From positions 1 to 47,018 of the forward strand of contig JASMLZ010000051.1 in the NCBI GenBank assembly GCA_030748435.1: a stretch of 47,018 bases of DNA. Direction: 5' to 3'. The stretch's first letter is position 1; every line of letters starts with the position of its first letter. Positions 7,575 through 17,124 of this stretch are shown here, one piece after another. The position numbers and the translations under genes are program-made. Source of the stretch: Gammaproteobacteria bacterium (GTDB lineage: Bacteria > Pseudomonadota > Gammaproteobacteria > Pseudomonadales > Balneatricaceae). The notes under the pieces were generated by a model. The model did not search any database. It was given only the letters and a program-made list of their open reading frames with translations, and was not told where the DNA came from.

Positions 7575-9383
7575 TTATGCCAGAGTCAACAAGGTATCGC
7601 CAACCGACACCGCATCGCCTTCTTTTACGGCAACACTGCCAACAGTACCAGCCTTATGGGCGCGAACTTCCGTTTCCATCTTCATGGCTTCCAGAATCAA
7701 TAACACATCACCTTCCTGCACGGCTTGGCCCGGAGTGACATGCACTTTCCAGATATTGCCTGCCAAGGGAGCAGACATGGGCTCACCGCCTGCCGCTGGC
7801 ACTGCAGCAGGTGCAACCGCCACCGGAGCCGCCGCTGCACCCGCAACAGGGGCCAAACCAACAGCACTAATATCACCACCTTCAGCTACCTCAACAACAT
7901 AACTCTGGCCGTTGACGTTAATAGTGTAAACAGACGCATCGCCAGCCTCAGCGGGGGTAGCAGCAGGTGCCACATCAGTTGCACTAGGCACTGGTTCAAA
8001 GGCTTCAGGGTTGCCGCGATTTTGCAGAAACTTCAGGCCAACTTGCGGGAATAAGGCATAGGTTAGAACATCATCTATTTCCCGTTCACCTGTTTCCAGC
8101 TTAATGCCTTGATCCTTGGCCAAGGCCCGCAACTCCGCAGTCAGTTTGTCCATCTCATCTGCCAGCAAATCAGCGGGCCGACAGGTAATAGCTTCCGCCC
8201 CTTCCAATACACGGGCTTGCAGATCGGCATTAAATGGGGCCAAAGCGGCACCATATTCACCTTTGAGCACACCGGCTGTTTCTTTCGAAATGCTCTTATA
8301 ACGCTCACCTGTTAATACATTCAATACGGCTTGCGTGCCAACAATTTGCGAGGTAGGCGTAACCAGTGGAATATATCCCAGATCTTCACGTACACGGGGA
8401 ATTTCCTGCAGCACGGCATCCAGTTTATCACCAGCACCCTGCTCTTTTAGTTGGCTTTCCATATTGGTCAGCATACCGCCAGGCACCTGAGCTACCAGAA
8501 TACGGGAGTCGACACCCTTCAGGGAACCCTCCCATTTAGCATACTTTTTTCGCACCTCACGGAAGTAAGCAGCAATTTCTTCTAACTTATTAATATCCAG
8601 ACCAGTATCACGCTCGCCATCGGCAAAAATGGAGACCACAGATTCCGTAGGGGAATGACCATAGGTCATAGCCATGGAAGAAATAGAAGTATCAACACAA
8701 TCAATACCGGCTTCAGCCGCCTTCATGATAGCCGCTGTGGAAAGGCCAGTCGTGGCATGACAATGCATCTGAATGGGTAAGCTGGTTTCCGCTTTCAGGC
8801 GGGTAACCAACTCGTGGGCTGTGTATGGATTGATCAAACCAGCCATATCCTTGATGCAGATGGAATCAGCACCCAGATCCTCAATACGCTTAGCCAAATC
8901 TACCCAATAATCAATATTGTGTACCGGGCTCAAGGTATAAGAAATAGTGCCTTGGGCATGCTTGCCCGTGGGCTTAACAGCTTTAATAGCCGTTTGCATA
9001 TTACGCACGTCATTCATGGCATCAAAGATACGGAACACATCAACACCATTAATCGCTGCACGCTCCACAAATTTACTTACTACATCGTCAGCATAGTGCC
9101 GGTAGCCAAGAATATTTTGTGCGCGAAACAGCATTTGTTGTTTGGTATTGGGCATCGCCGCCTTCAATGCCCGTATGCGCTCCCAGGGATCTTCTCCCAA
9201 GAAACGGATGCAGGAGTCAAACGTAGCACCACCCCAGGTTTCAATAGACCAGTAACCTACTTGGTCGAGTTTTTCGGCAATGGGTAACATGTCTGCCAAA
9301 CGCATACGGGTAGCAAACAGGGATTGATGGCCGTCACGCAGGACGACCTCGGTAATACCTAAAGGTTGCTTGGAACCGGTCAT
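7575..9383 (-). CDS. oadA: Oxaloacetate decarboxylase alpha subunit (biotin carboxyltransferase)
   Basis: A 602-residue protein that moves the carboxyl group of oxaloacetate to biotin, yielding pyruvate. The N-terminal TIM-barrel carboxyltransferase domain starts with [17 protein letters not shown] and carries the metal-binding HCHATTG. A conserved carboxylase domain follows at about 300-460 ([13 protein letters not shown]). An Ala/Pro/Val-rich linker at about 475-530 leads to a biotinyl domain with EAMKMET. The biotin-accepting lysine is K568, 34 residues from the C-terminus, as expected for biotin proteins. The ATG at 9383 has AAAGG about 10 bases upstream. It lies between oadG and oadB. 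Confidence 0.97.
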   Translation of the reverse strand: MTGSKQPLGITEVVLRDGHQSLFATRMRLADMLPIAEKLDQVGYWSIETWGGATFDSCIRFLGEDPWERIRALKAAMPNTKQQMLFRAQNILGYRHYADDVVSKFVERAAINGVDVFRIFDAMNDVRNMQTAIKAVKPTGKHAQGTISYTLSPVHNIDYWVDLAKRIEDLGADSICIKDMAGLINPYTAHELVTRLKAETSLPIQMHCHATTGLSTAAIMKAAEAGIDCVDTSISSMAMTYGHSPTESVVSIFADGERDTGLDINKLEEIAAYFREVRKKYAKWEGSLKGVDSRILVAQVPGGMLTNMESQLKEQGAGDKLDAVLQEIPRVREDLGYIPLVTPTSQIVGTQAVLNVLTGERYKSISKETAGVLKGEYGAALAPFNADLQARVLEGAEAITCRPADLLADEMDKLTAELRALAKDQGIKLETGEREIDDVLTYALFPQVGLKFLQNRGNPEAFEPVPSATDVAPAATPAEAGDASVYTINVNGQSYVVEVAEGGDISAVGLAPVAGAAAAPVAVAPAAVPAAGGEPMSAPLAGNIWKVHVTPGQAVQEGDVLLILEAMKMETEVRAHKAGTVGSVAVKEGDAVSVGDTLLTLA

Positions 9384-9459
9384 AATGAAAAGCCTTTCTT
9401 GGGTAAAAAGTAATCTTGTGCACTGCTACAACGGACCAACGCCGGCAGGACAAACATAA

Positions 9460-9729
9460 TTAACTCTGTTGATCTTGGCGATAGCGGTGCACTGCGGCGC
9501 TCAGTACCGCGATCAATTGCGGATCATTGGCAGCCAACTGAGCTGGCGTCAGGCCAACCCCAGACGCGCCAGCCTTAGCCGTTGCCGGTTCGGGTGCAGG
9601 GAACCATCTATTAATCACAGTAGACATGCCCTTGGTAGAAAATACCAACAGCGTCAAAAAGGTAAACACGAAGCCCATCCCATACATCATGAGATTCAGG
9701 CCATCGAGCATTAGATCGGATGATTGCAC
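9460..9729 (-). CDS. oadG: Oxaloacetate decarboxylase gamma subunit
   Basis: An 89-residue protein with one N-terminal membrane helix (GLNLMMYGMGFVFTFLTLLVF) and a cytosolic tail rich in Ala and Pro. OadG holds the alpha and beta subunits together and carries a Zn2+ ion that aids decarboxylation. The start is a GTG at 9729 with GGAG about 9 bases upstream, which supports it over the internal ATG at 9711. It is the first gene of oadGAB, 76 bp before oadA. The tail is short and divergent, as is usual for OadG, so the call relies on size, the helix and operon position. Confidence 0.93.
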   Translation of the reverse strand: MQSSDLMLDGLNLMMYGMGFVFTFLTLLVFSTKGMSTVINRWFPAPEPATAKAGASGVGLTPAQLAANDPQLIAVLSAAVHRYRQDQQS

Positions 9730-9913
9730 GATAAGCGCTCCGGTAATGATATGTTTTTGATCGCTTGTGGCGACCCCTATTTAACAAACCTAAGTCAGGT
9801 TCATATTTATTGCCATACGGTGCAAGGCAACATCAATTGTATAAGACTGCTTGCACAGCCCACCAATTTACCTACTGACAACGTCTGAAGCAAGTTTTCA
9901 GGCATTTTTTTTT

Positions 9914-9950
9914 ACATTTTTATTACAGGCAGACTATTTGTCAAACAAAT
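9914..9950 (-). promoter_or_regulatory. Candidate oadGAB promoter with overlapping palindrome
   Basis: On the minus strand a perfect -35 hexamer TTGACA (9939-9944) is followed, 16-17 bases on, by a weak TAAAAAT -10. This predicts a leader of roughly 180 bases before oadG. The -35 lies inside the inverted repeat ATTTGT-CAA-ACAAAT (9936-9950), a suitable position for a repressor site. Found by eye only. Confidence 0.35.
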
Positions 9951-10052
9951 ACAACACTTTCTCTACCAATGATGAAAATAAACGACAATTAACGACATTT
10001 TTGGTTCTATTTGATACTTTTACAAACGCAACCAATTACCCTGTTGAGACTG

Positions 10053-10088
10053 AAAAAACTCCCAATTAGGTGCCAATATAAAGGCACC
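10053..10088 (-). terminator. Hairpin immediately after thiI
   Basis: On the minus strand GGTGCC and GGCACC form a 6-bp stem with an 8-base loop directly after the thiI stop codon. A run of six T residues follows about 10 bases later. The T-run is further from the stem than usual, so termination efficiency is uncertain. Confidence 0.4.
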
Positions 10089-11546
10089 CTAGCCACCCAA
10101 CGGACGATATACGCCAACATTATCGAATCCCTGATCACGCAAGTGCATCGCATGCAATTGACTCATGACCCCCTTGGGACAATACAGCAAGTATTGTTTA
10201 TCCTGAGGCAATGCCGCAAAGGCATCGTTGATCTTGAAGAATGGAATATTAATAATATTGGCTCCCGGCAGATTTAAGGGAGCTTGCTGTTGTTCATCTG
10301 GGTGGCGCACGTCCACTAGCACATCATTGTCACCCAATTTATGCGAAGCCGGCAATTGCTGCTGGGCGGCTTGCTCAGCTAGATCGGTAATATTCTGGGC
10401 TATGGCGCTTTGCAAAGCCTGCTCCAAAATATCAAAGTCAAAATTTGCCTCTTCTTCTTCCACCCGCGCAAGTTGCGCACGCACTGTTGGTCGGTCCGAA
10501 ATAACACCACAGTACTCGGGCATACTAGCAGCAAATTCATAGGCCCCGATTTGCGTAGCAATATCAATGATATCCTGCTTATCAAAAGTAATCAGCGGCC
10601 GCAGCACCAAACCTTCTGCAACCTTGTCAATAACAGCCAAATTGGGCAAGGTCTGGCTGGATACCTGCGCGATACTTTCACCGGTAATCATCGCCTCAGC
10701 TTTAAGCCGTCTGCCCACTCGCTCAGCCGCCCGCAACATCATGCGCTTAAGTACCACGCCCATATGTGAATGATGCACCTGCTGCAGAATTTCCGCCACC
10801 ACACCTTCAAAAGGCACAGTAACAAATTTTACCTTGGCGGCCGAACCAAACTTGTGCCACAGGAAGTAGGCAACCTGCTTAACGCCTGCCTCATGGGCCG
10901 CACCACCCAAATTAAAAAAGACAAAGTGAGTCTTGGCACCACGTTTCATGGTTAAGTAAGAGGCCACAATGGAATCAAAACCACCCGAAATCAACGACAC
11001 TACAGGCTCCTGAGTGCCTTGAGGATAACCACCAAGCCCCTCTATGCGGCGCTCAACGATAAATAATTGCTGGCCTTTCACCTCTATATTTACTGTCACT
11101 TCAGGTGTATGTAAATCAACCCTGGCCGCCCCTGTCTGTTGTAACAAGCCACCACCTATATAGCGCTCCAGATCTTGGGAACTAAAAGTATGCTGACCAG
11201 AGCGTTTTACCCGCACCACAAAGCGCTTATCCTGCAAACGCTCACCATAAACCCGTATAACGTGAGCCAAAACATCATCGAAACTTGCCAAGGCATATTC
11301 CTGCACTTCAATACAGTGCGATATGCCTGGCGTACACGCCAGTGCCGCGATAATAGCCTCATAGTGCCCATTGGCAGCCGGAGGACAATCTATATCTATA
11401 CGATCCCAAAGGCCACGCACCTTGATCTTTGGCTCAATTCGTTGCAGGATAATCTGCAGATTGGATTGCAGGCGCTGGATAAAGCGCTTACGCACAGGGC
11501 GGCTTTTGATAGTTATTTCAGGAAAGAGTTTGACGATAAATTTCAT
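10089..11546 (-). CDS. thiI: tRNA 4-thiouridine sulfurtransferase ThiI (with rhodanese domain)
   Basis: A 485-residue enzyme that makes 4-thiouridine at tRNA position 8 and can supply sulfur to thiamine thiazole synthesis. The order is: ferredoxin-like plus THUMP domain (to about 165), a PP-loop AANH domain with SGGFDS, and a C-terminal rhodanese domain. The rhodanese cysteine in LYCPKG is C456, the same number as the catalytic Cys456 of E. coli. C346 in EYCGVIS corresponds to the partner Cys344. I start at ATG 11546 (MKFIVKLFPEITIKS), which matches homologues; the open frame continues upstream without similarity. It is divergent from the GFA-family gene. Confidence 0.95.
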   Translation of the reverse strand: MKFIVKLFPEITIKSRPVRKRFIQRLQSNLQIILQRIEPKIKVRGLWDRIDIDCPPAANGHYEAIIAALACTPGISHCIEVQEYALASFDDVLAHVIRVYGERLQDKRFVVRVKRSGQHTFSSQDLERYIGGGLLQQTGAARVDLHTPEVTVNIEVKGQQLFIVERRIEGLGGYPQGTQEPVVSLISGGFDSIVASYLTMKRGAKTHFVFFNLGGAAHEAGVKQVAYFLWHKFGSAAKVKFVTVPFEGVVAEILQQVHHSHMGVVLKRMMLRAAERVGRRLKAEAMITGESIAQVSSQTLPNLAVIDKVAEGLVLRPLITFDKQDIIDIATQIGAYEFAASMPEYCGVISDRPTVRAQLARVEEEEANFDFDILEQALQSAIAQNITDLAEQAAQQQLPASHKLGDNDVLVDVRHPDEQQQAPLNLPGANIINIPFFKINDAFAALPQDKQYLLYCPKGVMSQLHAMHLRDQGFDNVGVYRPLGG

Positions 11547-11687
11547 AATATCTGAACAGATTGTAAAAAACAGATTGGCGAGTCCGCAACAATACGGCCC
11601 CAAACGGGCAATTATTCCTGATTGGCCTAACAATGACAACAATGGCCTTGCGATTCTCTAAACAACAATAACCATAGGATTTCTATC

Positions 11688-12113
11688 ATGCCACATACCA
11701 TCACCGGAAACTGCCTTTGTGGGCAGGTAAGTTATCGCGCTAAAGCAGACCCAGTATTTGCTGCCCATTGCCATTGTGATGATTGCCGCAAGAACACCGG
11801 CAGTGATTATGCAGCCTTGGCTTTTGTGCCCATTGAAAGCCTGACCTGGCAAGGCGAGACACGCTCCTATAGCCATCATGCCGAGTCTGGCAACTTGATG
11901 ACCAAACACTTCTGCCCGCAATGTGGCAGCCAACTGTTTGGCACCAACTCTGGTCGTACCGACCGCATTCATATCAAGGTAGGCACCATTGACGATGCCA
12001 GTTGGTTTGAGCCGTGGTATAACGTGTTCGCCAGCCGACGCCTGCCATCAACCCCCATTAATCCGGAGGTGCCTGACGCCGACACCATGCCACAACCAAA
12101 ACCCAAGCCTTGA
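11688..12113 (+). CDS. GFA-family (CENP-V domain) zinc protein
   Basis: A 141-residue protein of the glutathione-dependent formaldehyde-activating enzyme (GFA/CENP-V) family. The zinc-binding cysteines are visible as CLCG near the N-terminus, CHCDDCR at about 28-33 and CPQCGSQLFG at about 75. Most members are of unknown substrate; the formaldehyde activity was described for a single relative. AGGA about 11 bases before the ATG supports the start. Its last codons overlap or abut the next gene, suggesting co-transcription. Confidence 0.88.
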   Translation: MPHTITGNCLCGQVSYRAKADPVFAAHCHCDDCRKNTGSDYAALAFVPIESLTWQGETRSYSHHAESGNLMTKHFCPQCGSQLFGTNSGRTDRIHIKVGTIDDASWFEPWYNVFASRRLPSTPINPEVPDADTMPQPKPKP

Positions 12114-12124
12114 GAATAAAGCCC

Positions 12125-13711
12125 ATGCGACCATTTAACCAACCGGGCCGCTCAGGCGTGTATGCACAACAAGCTGCTATTGCCTGTTCCCACCCCCTGG
12201 CGACCCAAGTAGGATTGACGATATTGCGCACTGGCGGTAACGCCGTTGACGCCTGCATTGCCGCCAGCGCAGTATTGGGCATCGCTGAGCCAGGCATGAC
12301 CGGTATTGGCGGCGATTGTTTTGCCCTACTCGCAGCTCCCAACCAGCCTGTTGTCGCCATTAACGGATCAGGGTTTAGCCCCCTTGGAGCAACCCGGGAA
12401 GCCGCCATCGAAGCTGGCCTGAACCTAATACCCAGCCACTCCCCCTGGGCTGTAACTATCCCCGGCGCCGTCGCTGCCTGGGCACAACTACATAAAGACT
12501 ATGGCCAACTCAGTTGGCAACAAATTCTGCAGCCGGCCATCCACTATGCCACTCAAGGCGTGCCCGTACACGAACGAGTTGCCTATGATTGGCAACATTT
12601 TGCTCAGACCCCGGGCCAGGATATCGATACAGCAGCAACCTATCTTAAACACGGACAAGCCTATACCGAAGGCGACATTTTTCACACCAGAACATTAGCC
12701 AAGACGCTGGCCCGCATCGCCACACAGGGTGCCGCAGGATTCTATCAGGGACCTATAGCCACAGATATGGTAGCCAAATTAAGGGCCCTTGGTGGTTGTC
12801 ACCAGATGCAAGACTTTGCTCATATGTATAGCCAAGGTGAGGCTATGTATGTAACACCTGTAGCTCAGGATTTTCATCACCTGACATTGTGGGAATGTCC
12901 ACCTAATGGCCAAGGCATCGCCGCCCAGATTATTGTTGCCATCATGGCACATTTTGCGGTCAATAAGCTTACTCAAACAGACTATCACCACCTCTTGGCA
13001 GAGGCCACCAAACTGGCCTATCAATTGCGGGATAACTGCCTCACCGACCCAGACTATATGACATTTAGCGCGGCTCAGATACTGGCCCCCAAATTTATCG
13101 CCGAACTGGCAGCAAGTATAGATATCCAACAAGCCAAACCCATCAGCAAAAGCCTGTTCCCTAATCATCAGGACACAACGTATCTGTGCTGTGTCGATAA
13201 GCAGGGACTCAATGTGTCCTTTATCAACTCCATTTTTAACTCTTTTGGCAGCGCCATTACTGCGCCTGCATCAGGCATATTGCTGCACAGTCGCGGCGCA
13301 TCTTTCAATCTGGAGGCCAACCACCCTAATTGTCTAGCGCCCAGAAAACGACCGCTACATACTATTATCCCAGCCATGCTAACAGCGGGTAAACAGATAA
13401 TTGGCCCCATGGGGGTAATGGGTGGTCACTACCAGGCCTGCGGACAGGCCCACATATTAAATCTGATAGTCAATTTTGGCTACACACCGCAAGCCGCCCT
13501 GGATGCCCCGCGCAGTTTTGCCTATGAAAACAAGTTAACGGTGGAAAGCAGCCTGCCCGCCGCCACCATTGACGGCCTGCAAGCCAAAGGGCATGTTATT
13601 GAGGTGGATACTGCTCCTATGGGAGGCGGACAGTGTATTATGCGCCAAGCCAACGGTGTCTTATTGGCTGCATCAGATCCTCGCAAAGACGGCTTGGCTT
13701 TGGGCTACTGA
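12125..13711 (+). CDS. Gamma-glutamyltransferase-family Ntn hydrolase without signal peptide
   Basis: A 528-residue member of the GGT family, which is autocleaved into two chains and transfers or hydrolyses gamma-glutamyl groups. The expected nucleophile is T351 in DTTYLCCVDKQG, aligned by eye with Thr391 in the TTHYSVVDKDG of E. coli. GNAVDACIAASAVLGIAEPGMTGIGGDCFAL is the typical N-terminal core. The downstream glycine motif reads GPMGVMGGHYQ instead of the usual GSPGG. There is no signal peptide, unlike periplasmic Ggt, so it is probably cytoplasmic like YwrD-type proteins. The start is ATG 12125; an upstream TTG at 12110 would overlap the GFA stop. The true substrate is not known. Confidence 0.88.
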   Translation: MRPFNQPGRSGVYAQQAAIACSHPLATQVGLTILRTGGNAVDACIAASAVLGIAEPGMTGIGGDCFALLAAPNQPVVAINGSGFSPLGATREAAIEAGLNLIPSHSPWAVTIPGAVAAWAQLHKDYGQLSWQQILQPAIHYATQGVPVHERVAYDWQHFAQTPGQDIDTAATYLKHGQAYTEGDIFHTRTLAKTLARIATQGAAGFYQGPIATDMVAKLRALGGCHQMQDFAHMYSQGEAMYVTPVAQDFHHLTLWECPPNGQGIAAQIIVAIMAHFAVNKLTQTDYHHLLAEATKLAYQLRDNCLTDPDYMTFSAAQILAPKFIAELAASIDIQQAKPISKSLFPNHQDTTYLCCVDKQGLNVSFINSIFNSFGSAITAPASGILLHSRGASFNLEANHPNCLAPRKRPLHTIIPAMLTAGKQIIGPMGVMGGHYQACGQAHILNLIVNFGYTPQAALDAPRSFAYENKLTVESSLPAATIDGLQAKGHVIEVDTAPMGGGQCIMRQANGVLLAASDPRKDGLALGY

Positions 13712-13716
13712 GCAAA

Positions 13717-14100
13717 TCAAGCCAGCAAAGGACGTGGGCGCCCATTACTACCGATGGCAACAAAAGTGAATACACCTTCAGTGACCTTTACTACCTCATC
13801 ACTATGGTGACGCACTGCCCAGACATCCACATGAATGGCTATGGAACTATTACCACGCTGCACTTCATAACAGAAACAACTTACATCATCACCCACAAAT
13901 ACCGGTTTATGGAAAGTCATTGCATCTACCGCAACGGTAACCACTCGGCCTTTAGCAACCCGGGCAGCAAACACCCCACTGGCGGTATCCATATTGGACA
14001 TAATCCAACCACCAAAGATATCCCCATCAGGGTTGGCATCGGCCGGCATGGCAACAGTGCGGATTTCGGGCACTCGATTAGGCATAACATTGTCTGACAC
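13717..14100 (-). CDS. yciA: Acyl-CoA thioesterase YciA
   Basis: A 127-residue hotdog-fold thioesterase that hydrolyses a broad range of acyl-CoAs. The active-site region NPDGDIFGGWIMSNMDTASG carries the catalytic aspartate of the family, and VAVDAMTFHKPVFVGDDVSCF is the next conserved block. The start is GTG at 14100, with AAGGAGAG a few bases upstream. Its stop is 5 bp from the stop of the convergent GGT-like gene, so there is no room for a separate terminator. Confidence 0.93.
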   Translation of the reverse strand: MSDNVMPNRVPEIRTVAMPADANPDGDIFGGWIMSNMDTASGVFAARVAKGRVVTVAVDAMTFHKPVFVGDDVSCFCYEVQRGNSSIAIHVDVWAVRHHSDEVVKVTEGVFTFVAIGSNGRPRPLLA

Positions 14101-14186
14101 TTTCTCTCCTTAAGCCACAGGGGGCAGAATAAATAACCCTAAAAACCTCATCTTAAGGCACTCATCCGGCTACATCAACTGCACTT

Positions 14187-14217
14187 AGACCTTTGCCCGC
14201 TAGCTATTTTTTATGTC
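14187..14217 (-). repeat. Decayed solo MITE end
   Basis: AGACCTTTGCCCGCTAGC and the following TATTTTTTATGT match the MITE terminus AGACCTTTGCACGATAGT...TATTTTGTCCTGT at most positions. The match is in the orientation seen at 46880. No second end is recognisable within 200 bases. It is older than the two intact copies, judging by its mismatches. Confidence 0.5.
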
Positions 14218-14350
14218 GGTGCGGACCAGTACCACCCTATGCGCCAACCACTATGTACTAACAAAGATATTAACAGGCTTGGCAAATATCCAACTTTCAA
14301 ATAAGCTGTGCGCCTACAAAACCACACAAAAACAACAAAGAGAAACCGCA

Positions 14351-15223
14351 ATGATGGGATTATTTTGGGGCTTACTGGGCGCATTATTTATCGGCGTATC
14401 CGACGGCCTGGCCAGAAAAACCACGCAAAGTGTGCCCATCCTGATATTAATTCTGGTAGTTATGGCCTTGTCTAGCCTGGTCTTAAGCGCAGGCTTTGCC
14501 GTTGCCGATAGTTGGCCCCAATGGCACGCCTATGCTTGGCTGGCTTCAGCCATATCAGGCTTGTTAAACCTTATTGCTCTGGCCTTTTTATACCATGCTC
14601 TGCACCGTGGCCCGGTCGCTGTAGCATCGCCTGCGGCTTCCAGTTTCACTGTGATACTGGTGCTTATCAATGGCTTTATGGGTCACCCATTTAGCTGGGG
14701 ACATCTGTTGGCTGTGGGCTTGGTGTTTGTCGGTGTGGTAATGCTGACCCAGCCGGACAAAGCCAATAGCAAGCACAATCACTATTCTGCCCAGTGGCTG
14801 CGTACTACGGCATATTGCGGTCTGGGTGCTGCCACAGCCATTAGTTTACGCTTTTATTTAGCCCAAGATGCTGGAGATATTTTAGGTTCCGTGCCAGCAC
14901 TCTATTTAAATCGCCTGTTTGCCTGTCTTTTCACTGCCCTAATATTGGCGTTTATGATTTTTCGCTCCGGTATACCAACCCTACCAAAGGGTCAGATCTG
15001 GTGGTTAGTGTTGATTCAGGCCGTCTTGGAAAGTCTGGCATTGTGGGCGTTCTTAACCGGTTCTGCCGATGGTGGCCGCGTAGCCGCCACCATTGGTTTT
15101 GCCGCCTTCGCTGCCATCTCAACTCTGGTTGCCTGGCTGTTATTTGACGAAAAGGTGCCCACCAAACGCTGGTTATGGATTGCTATTATTGCTCTGGGTA
15201 TTAGTATTGCCAGCACCTTGTAA
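14351..15223 (+). CDS. DMT-superfamily transporter (EamA family)
   Basis: A 290-residue membrane protein with about ten hydrophobic helices in two EamA repeats, typical of drug/metabolite exporters. The first repeat ends with LAVGLVFVGVVMLTQ and the second with the parallel LWIAIIALGISIASTL. The open frame starts at 14213, but the segment before residue 47 is polar and unlike the family. I chose ATG 14351 (MMGLFWGLLGALFIG), with ATG 14354 also possible. The substrate cannot be predicted. It is transcribed away from yciA. Confidence 0.88.
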   Translation: MMGLFWGLLGALFIGVSDGLARKTTQSVPILILILVVMALSSLVLSAGFAVADSWPQWHAYAWLASAISGLLNLIALAFLYHALHRGPVAVASPAASSFTVILVLINGFMGHPFSWGHLLAVGLVFVGVVMLTQPDKANSKHNHYSAQWLRTTAYCGLGAATAISLRFYLAQDAGDILGSVPALYLNRLFACLFTALILAFMIFRSGIPTLPKGQIWWLVLIQAVLESLALWAFLTGSADGGRVAATIGFAAFAAISTLVAWLLFDEKVPTKRWLWIAIIALGISIASTL

Positions 15224-15410
15224 CAAGCTTGGTAAGGCCACAACAAGAACCTATACCCCAGCAACTTTGCTAACGTCTACATAGACAGTTATGGGACCAA
15301 AGATATAGAAAAAAGCGTGAAATAGTTAAAAAAACGTGCGGAATTTTAGCTTTCTACTACAATTACGGAGCCTAATAAAATATAGAACTATACTAAAGGA
15401 AAGCAAAGTC

Positions 15411-15701
15411 ATGAAAGAAACTGCGTCATTAAAACTGGGGCGCTTATTGCAGTTGGTAAGAAGCATGGAGTCTGAACTGGGTATAGATAGCCTGAGTAAA
15501 GCCGAAAAAGCATTATTCACCAGTGTGGTTGACTTATTTCCTAACCCAGAAGCCACCATCACTTTAACTGAGATACTGGCGCATCCGCACGTTGGCACTA
15601 TGCCTCAGGCAACCGTATACAAGTGCTTGCGCGAGCTACAGAATAAGAACCTTATCTGCCACGCAGGTTCAAGAGGTTCTGGTATATATAAGCTTTGCTA
15701 G
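15411..15701 (+). CDS. Small winged-helix DNA-binding protein (MarR-like)
   Basis: A 96-residue protein. TLTEILAHPHVGTMPQATVYKCLRELQNKNLICHAGSR has the pattern of a winged helix-turn-helix: recognition helix around QATVYKCLREL, then a short wing. The N-terminal 35 residues are probably a helical dimerisation region. ATG 15411 is preceded by AAAGGAAAG. It is monocistronic. The target and signal are unknown; it lies upstream of the convergent metY, with no obvious pathway link. Confidence 0.7.
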   Translation: MKETASLKLGRLLQLVRSMESELGIDSLSKAEKALFTSVVDLFPNPEATITLTEILAHPHVGTMPQATVYKCLRELQNKNLICHAGSRGSGIYKLC

Positions 15702-15852
15702 AGTTGGGCATAGGTGCAAATGCAATACAAAACCCTTGTTGCCTATTTGGAATGGCCAAAAGTCAGTTCGCTATCTGTTTAATAGCGGTTAATCAGGGCT
15801 TAAATGGGGCCAATGTCAGAAACTTAGACATCAACCCCGTGATTTGTCATTA

Positions 15853-17124
15853 CTAAGCCTGCTCTAAGGCCTGAGCAATATCCGCAATAATATCGTCAAC
15901 ATGTTCGATGCCTACCGAAATGCGCACCAAATCCTCAGACACACCAGCCGTTACCAACTCTTCTGGCGACAATTGCCTATGTGTAGTCGTGGCAGGATGA
16001 CAAGCCAAGGATTTAGCGTCGCCAATATTTACCAAACGCAATATCATCTGTAAGGCATCAATAAAACGCGCCCCAGCCTCACGTCCGCCATGGATACCAA
16101 AACTAAGAATACCTGAAGCCTTACCACCACAGATTTTTTCCGCTGTGGCACGGTAGGAACTATCGGCTAAACCAGCATAGTTCACCCAGCTAACCTTGTT
16201 ATGATTTTGCAAATAAGCCGCCACTCGTTCTGCATTTTCACAATGACGCTCCATTCTCAGGCACAAGGTTTCCAGACCTTGTAATAGTTGAAAGGCACTT
16301 TGTGGAGACAAGGCCGCACCAGTGTTACGCAAGGGAATCACTCGACAGCGACCAATAAAGGCTGCCACACCCAAAGCCTCGGTATATACCACACCGTGAT
16401 AGGAAGGGTCTGGTTCGTTCAGCAAGGGGAAACGAGCTTTATTTTTCACCCAATCAAACTTGCCGGAATCAACAATCATGCCGCCAATCGTGGTGCCATG
16501 ACCCCCAATATATTTAGTCAAAGAATGCACCACAATATGCGCACCATGCTCAAATGGGCGACACAGCACAGGGGTAGCCACCGTATTGTCAACAATCAGT
16601 GGGACACCATTACGCTCAGCAATATCAGCCAAACGGGCTATATCAACAACATTGCCAGCTGGATTACCTATGGATTCACAAAATATGGCCTTGGTATGGG
16701 CATCAATATGTGCTTCCAGTCCAGCATAGTCATCATGGGAGGCAAAACGGGTTTCAATACCCTGCTTGGGAAAGGTATGGGCAAACAGGTTGTAAGTGCC
16801 GCCATATAACTGGCTGGTACTAACAATATTGTCACCGACGCTGGCAATACATTGAATAGTATAGGTAATGGCTGCCATGCCAGATGCTACGGCCAAACCG
16901 GCAATTCCCCCTTCCATTTCTGCCACTCGTTGTTCCAATACAGCATTGGTAGGGTTCATAATGCGTGAGTAGATATTACCTTCGACCTTTAAATCAAATA
17001 AGTCAGCACCATGCTGAGTATCATCAAAGGTGTAAGAGGTAGTCTGATAAATTGGCACAGCAGCTGCTTTGGATGTAGCTTCCGCTTCGTAGCCATGGTG
17101 GAGGGCCAATGATTCCAATTTCAT
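15853..17124 (-). CDS. metY: O-acetylhomoserine sulfhydrylase / aminocarboxypropyltransferase (MetY)
   Basis: A 423-residue PLP enzyme of the Cys/Met-metabolism family that makes homocysteine from O-acetylhomoserine and sulfide. The PLP lysine is K204 in SLTKYIGGHG. Other family marks are AVPIYQTTSYTF, GNIYSRIMNPTN, EGGIAGLAVASGMAA and the C-terminal LVRISVGIEHVDDI. I start at ATG 17124 (MKLESLALHHG), which fits relatives; ATG 17139 is also in frame. No SAM riboswitch was recognised in the 195 bp upstream. Confidence 0.93.
   Translation of the reverse strand: MKLESLALHHGYEAEATSKAAAVPIYQTTSYTFDDTQHGADLFDLKVEGNIYSRIMNPTNAVLEQRVAEMEGGIAGLAVASGMAAITYTIQCIASVGDNIVSTSQLYGGTYNLFAHTFPKQGIETRFASHDDYAGLEAHIDAHTKAIFCESIGNPAGNVVDIARLADIAERNGVPLIVDNTVATPVLCRPFEHGAHIVVHSLTKYIGGHGTTIGGMIVDSGKFDWVKNKARFPLLNEPDPSYHGVVYTEALGVAAFIGRCRVIPLRNTGAALSPQSAFQLLQGLETLCLRMERHCENAERVAAYLQNHNKVSWVNYAGLADSSYRATAEKICGGKASGILSFGIHGGREAGARFIDALQMILRLVNIGDAKSLACHPATTTHRQLSPEELVTAGVSEDLVRISVGIEHVDDIIADIAQALEQA

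Larger units (their letters stand above)
9730..10088. other. 359-bp intergenic region between thiI and oadG
   Basis: No gene was seen here. It is AT-rich with T-runs near 9905-9925. It contains the candidate oad promoter with an overlapping palindrome and, at its right edge, a hairpin directly after the thiI stop; both are listed separately. Confidence 0.6.
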
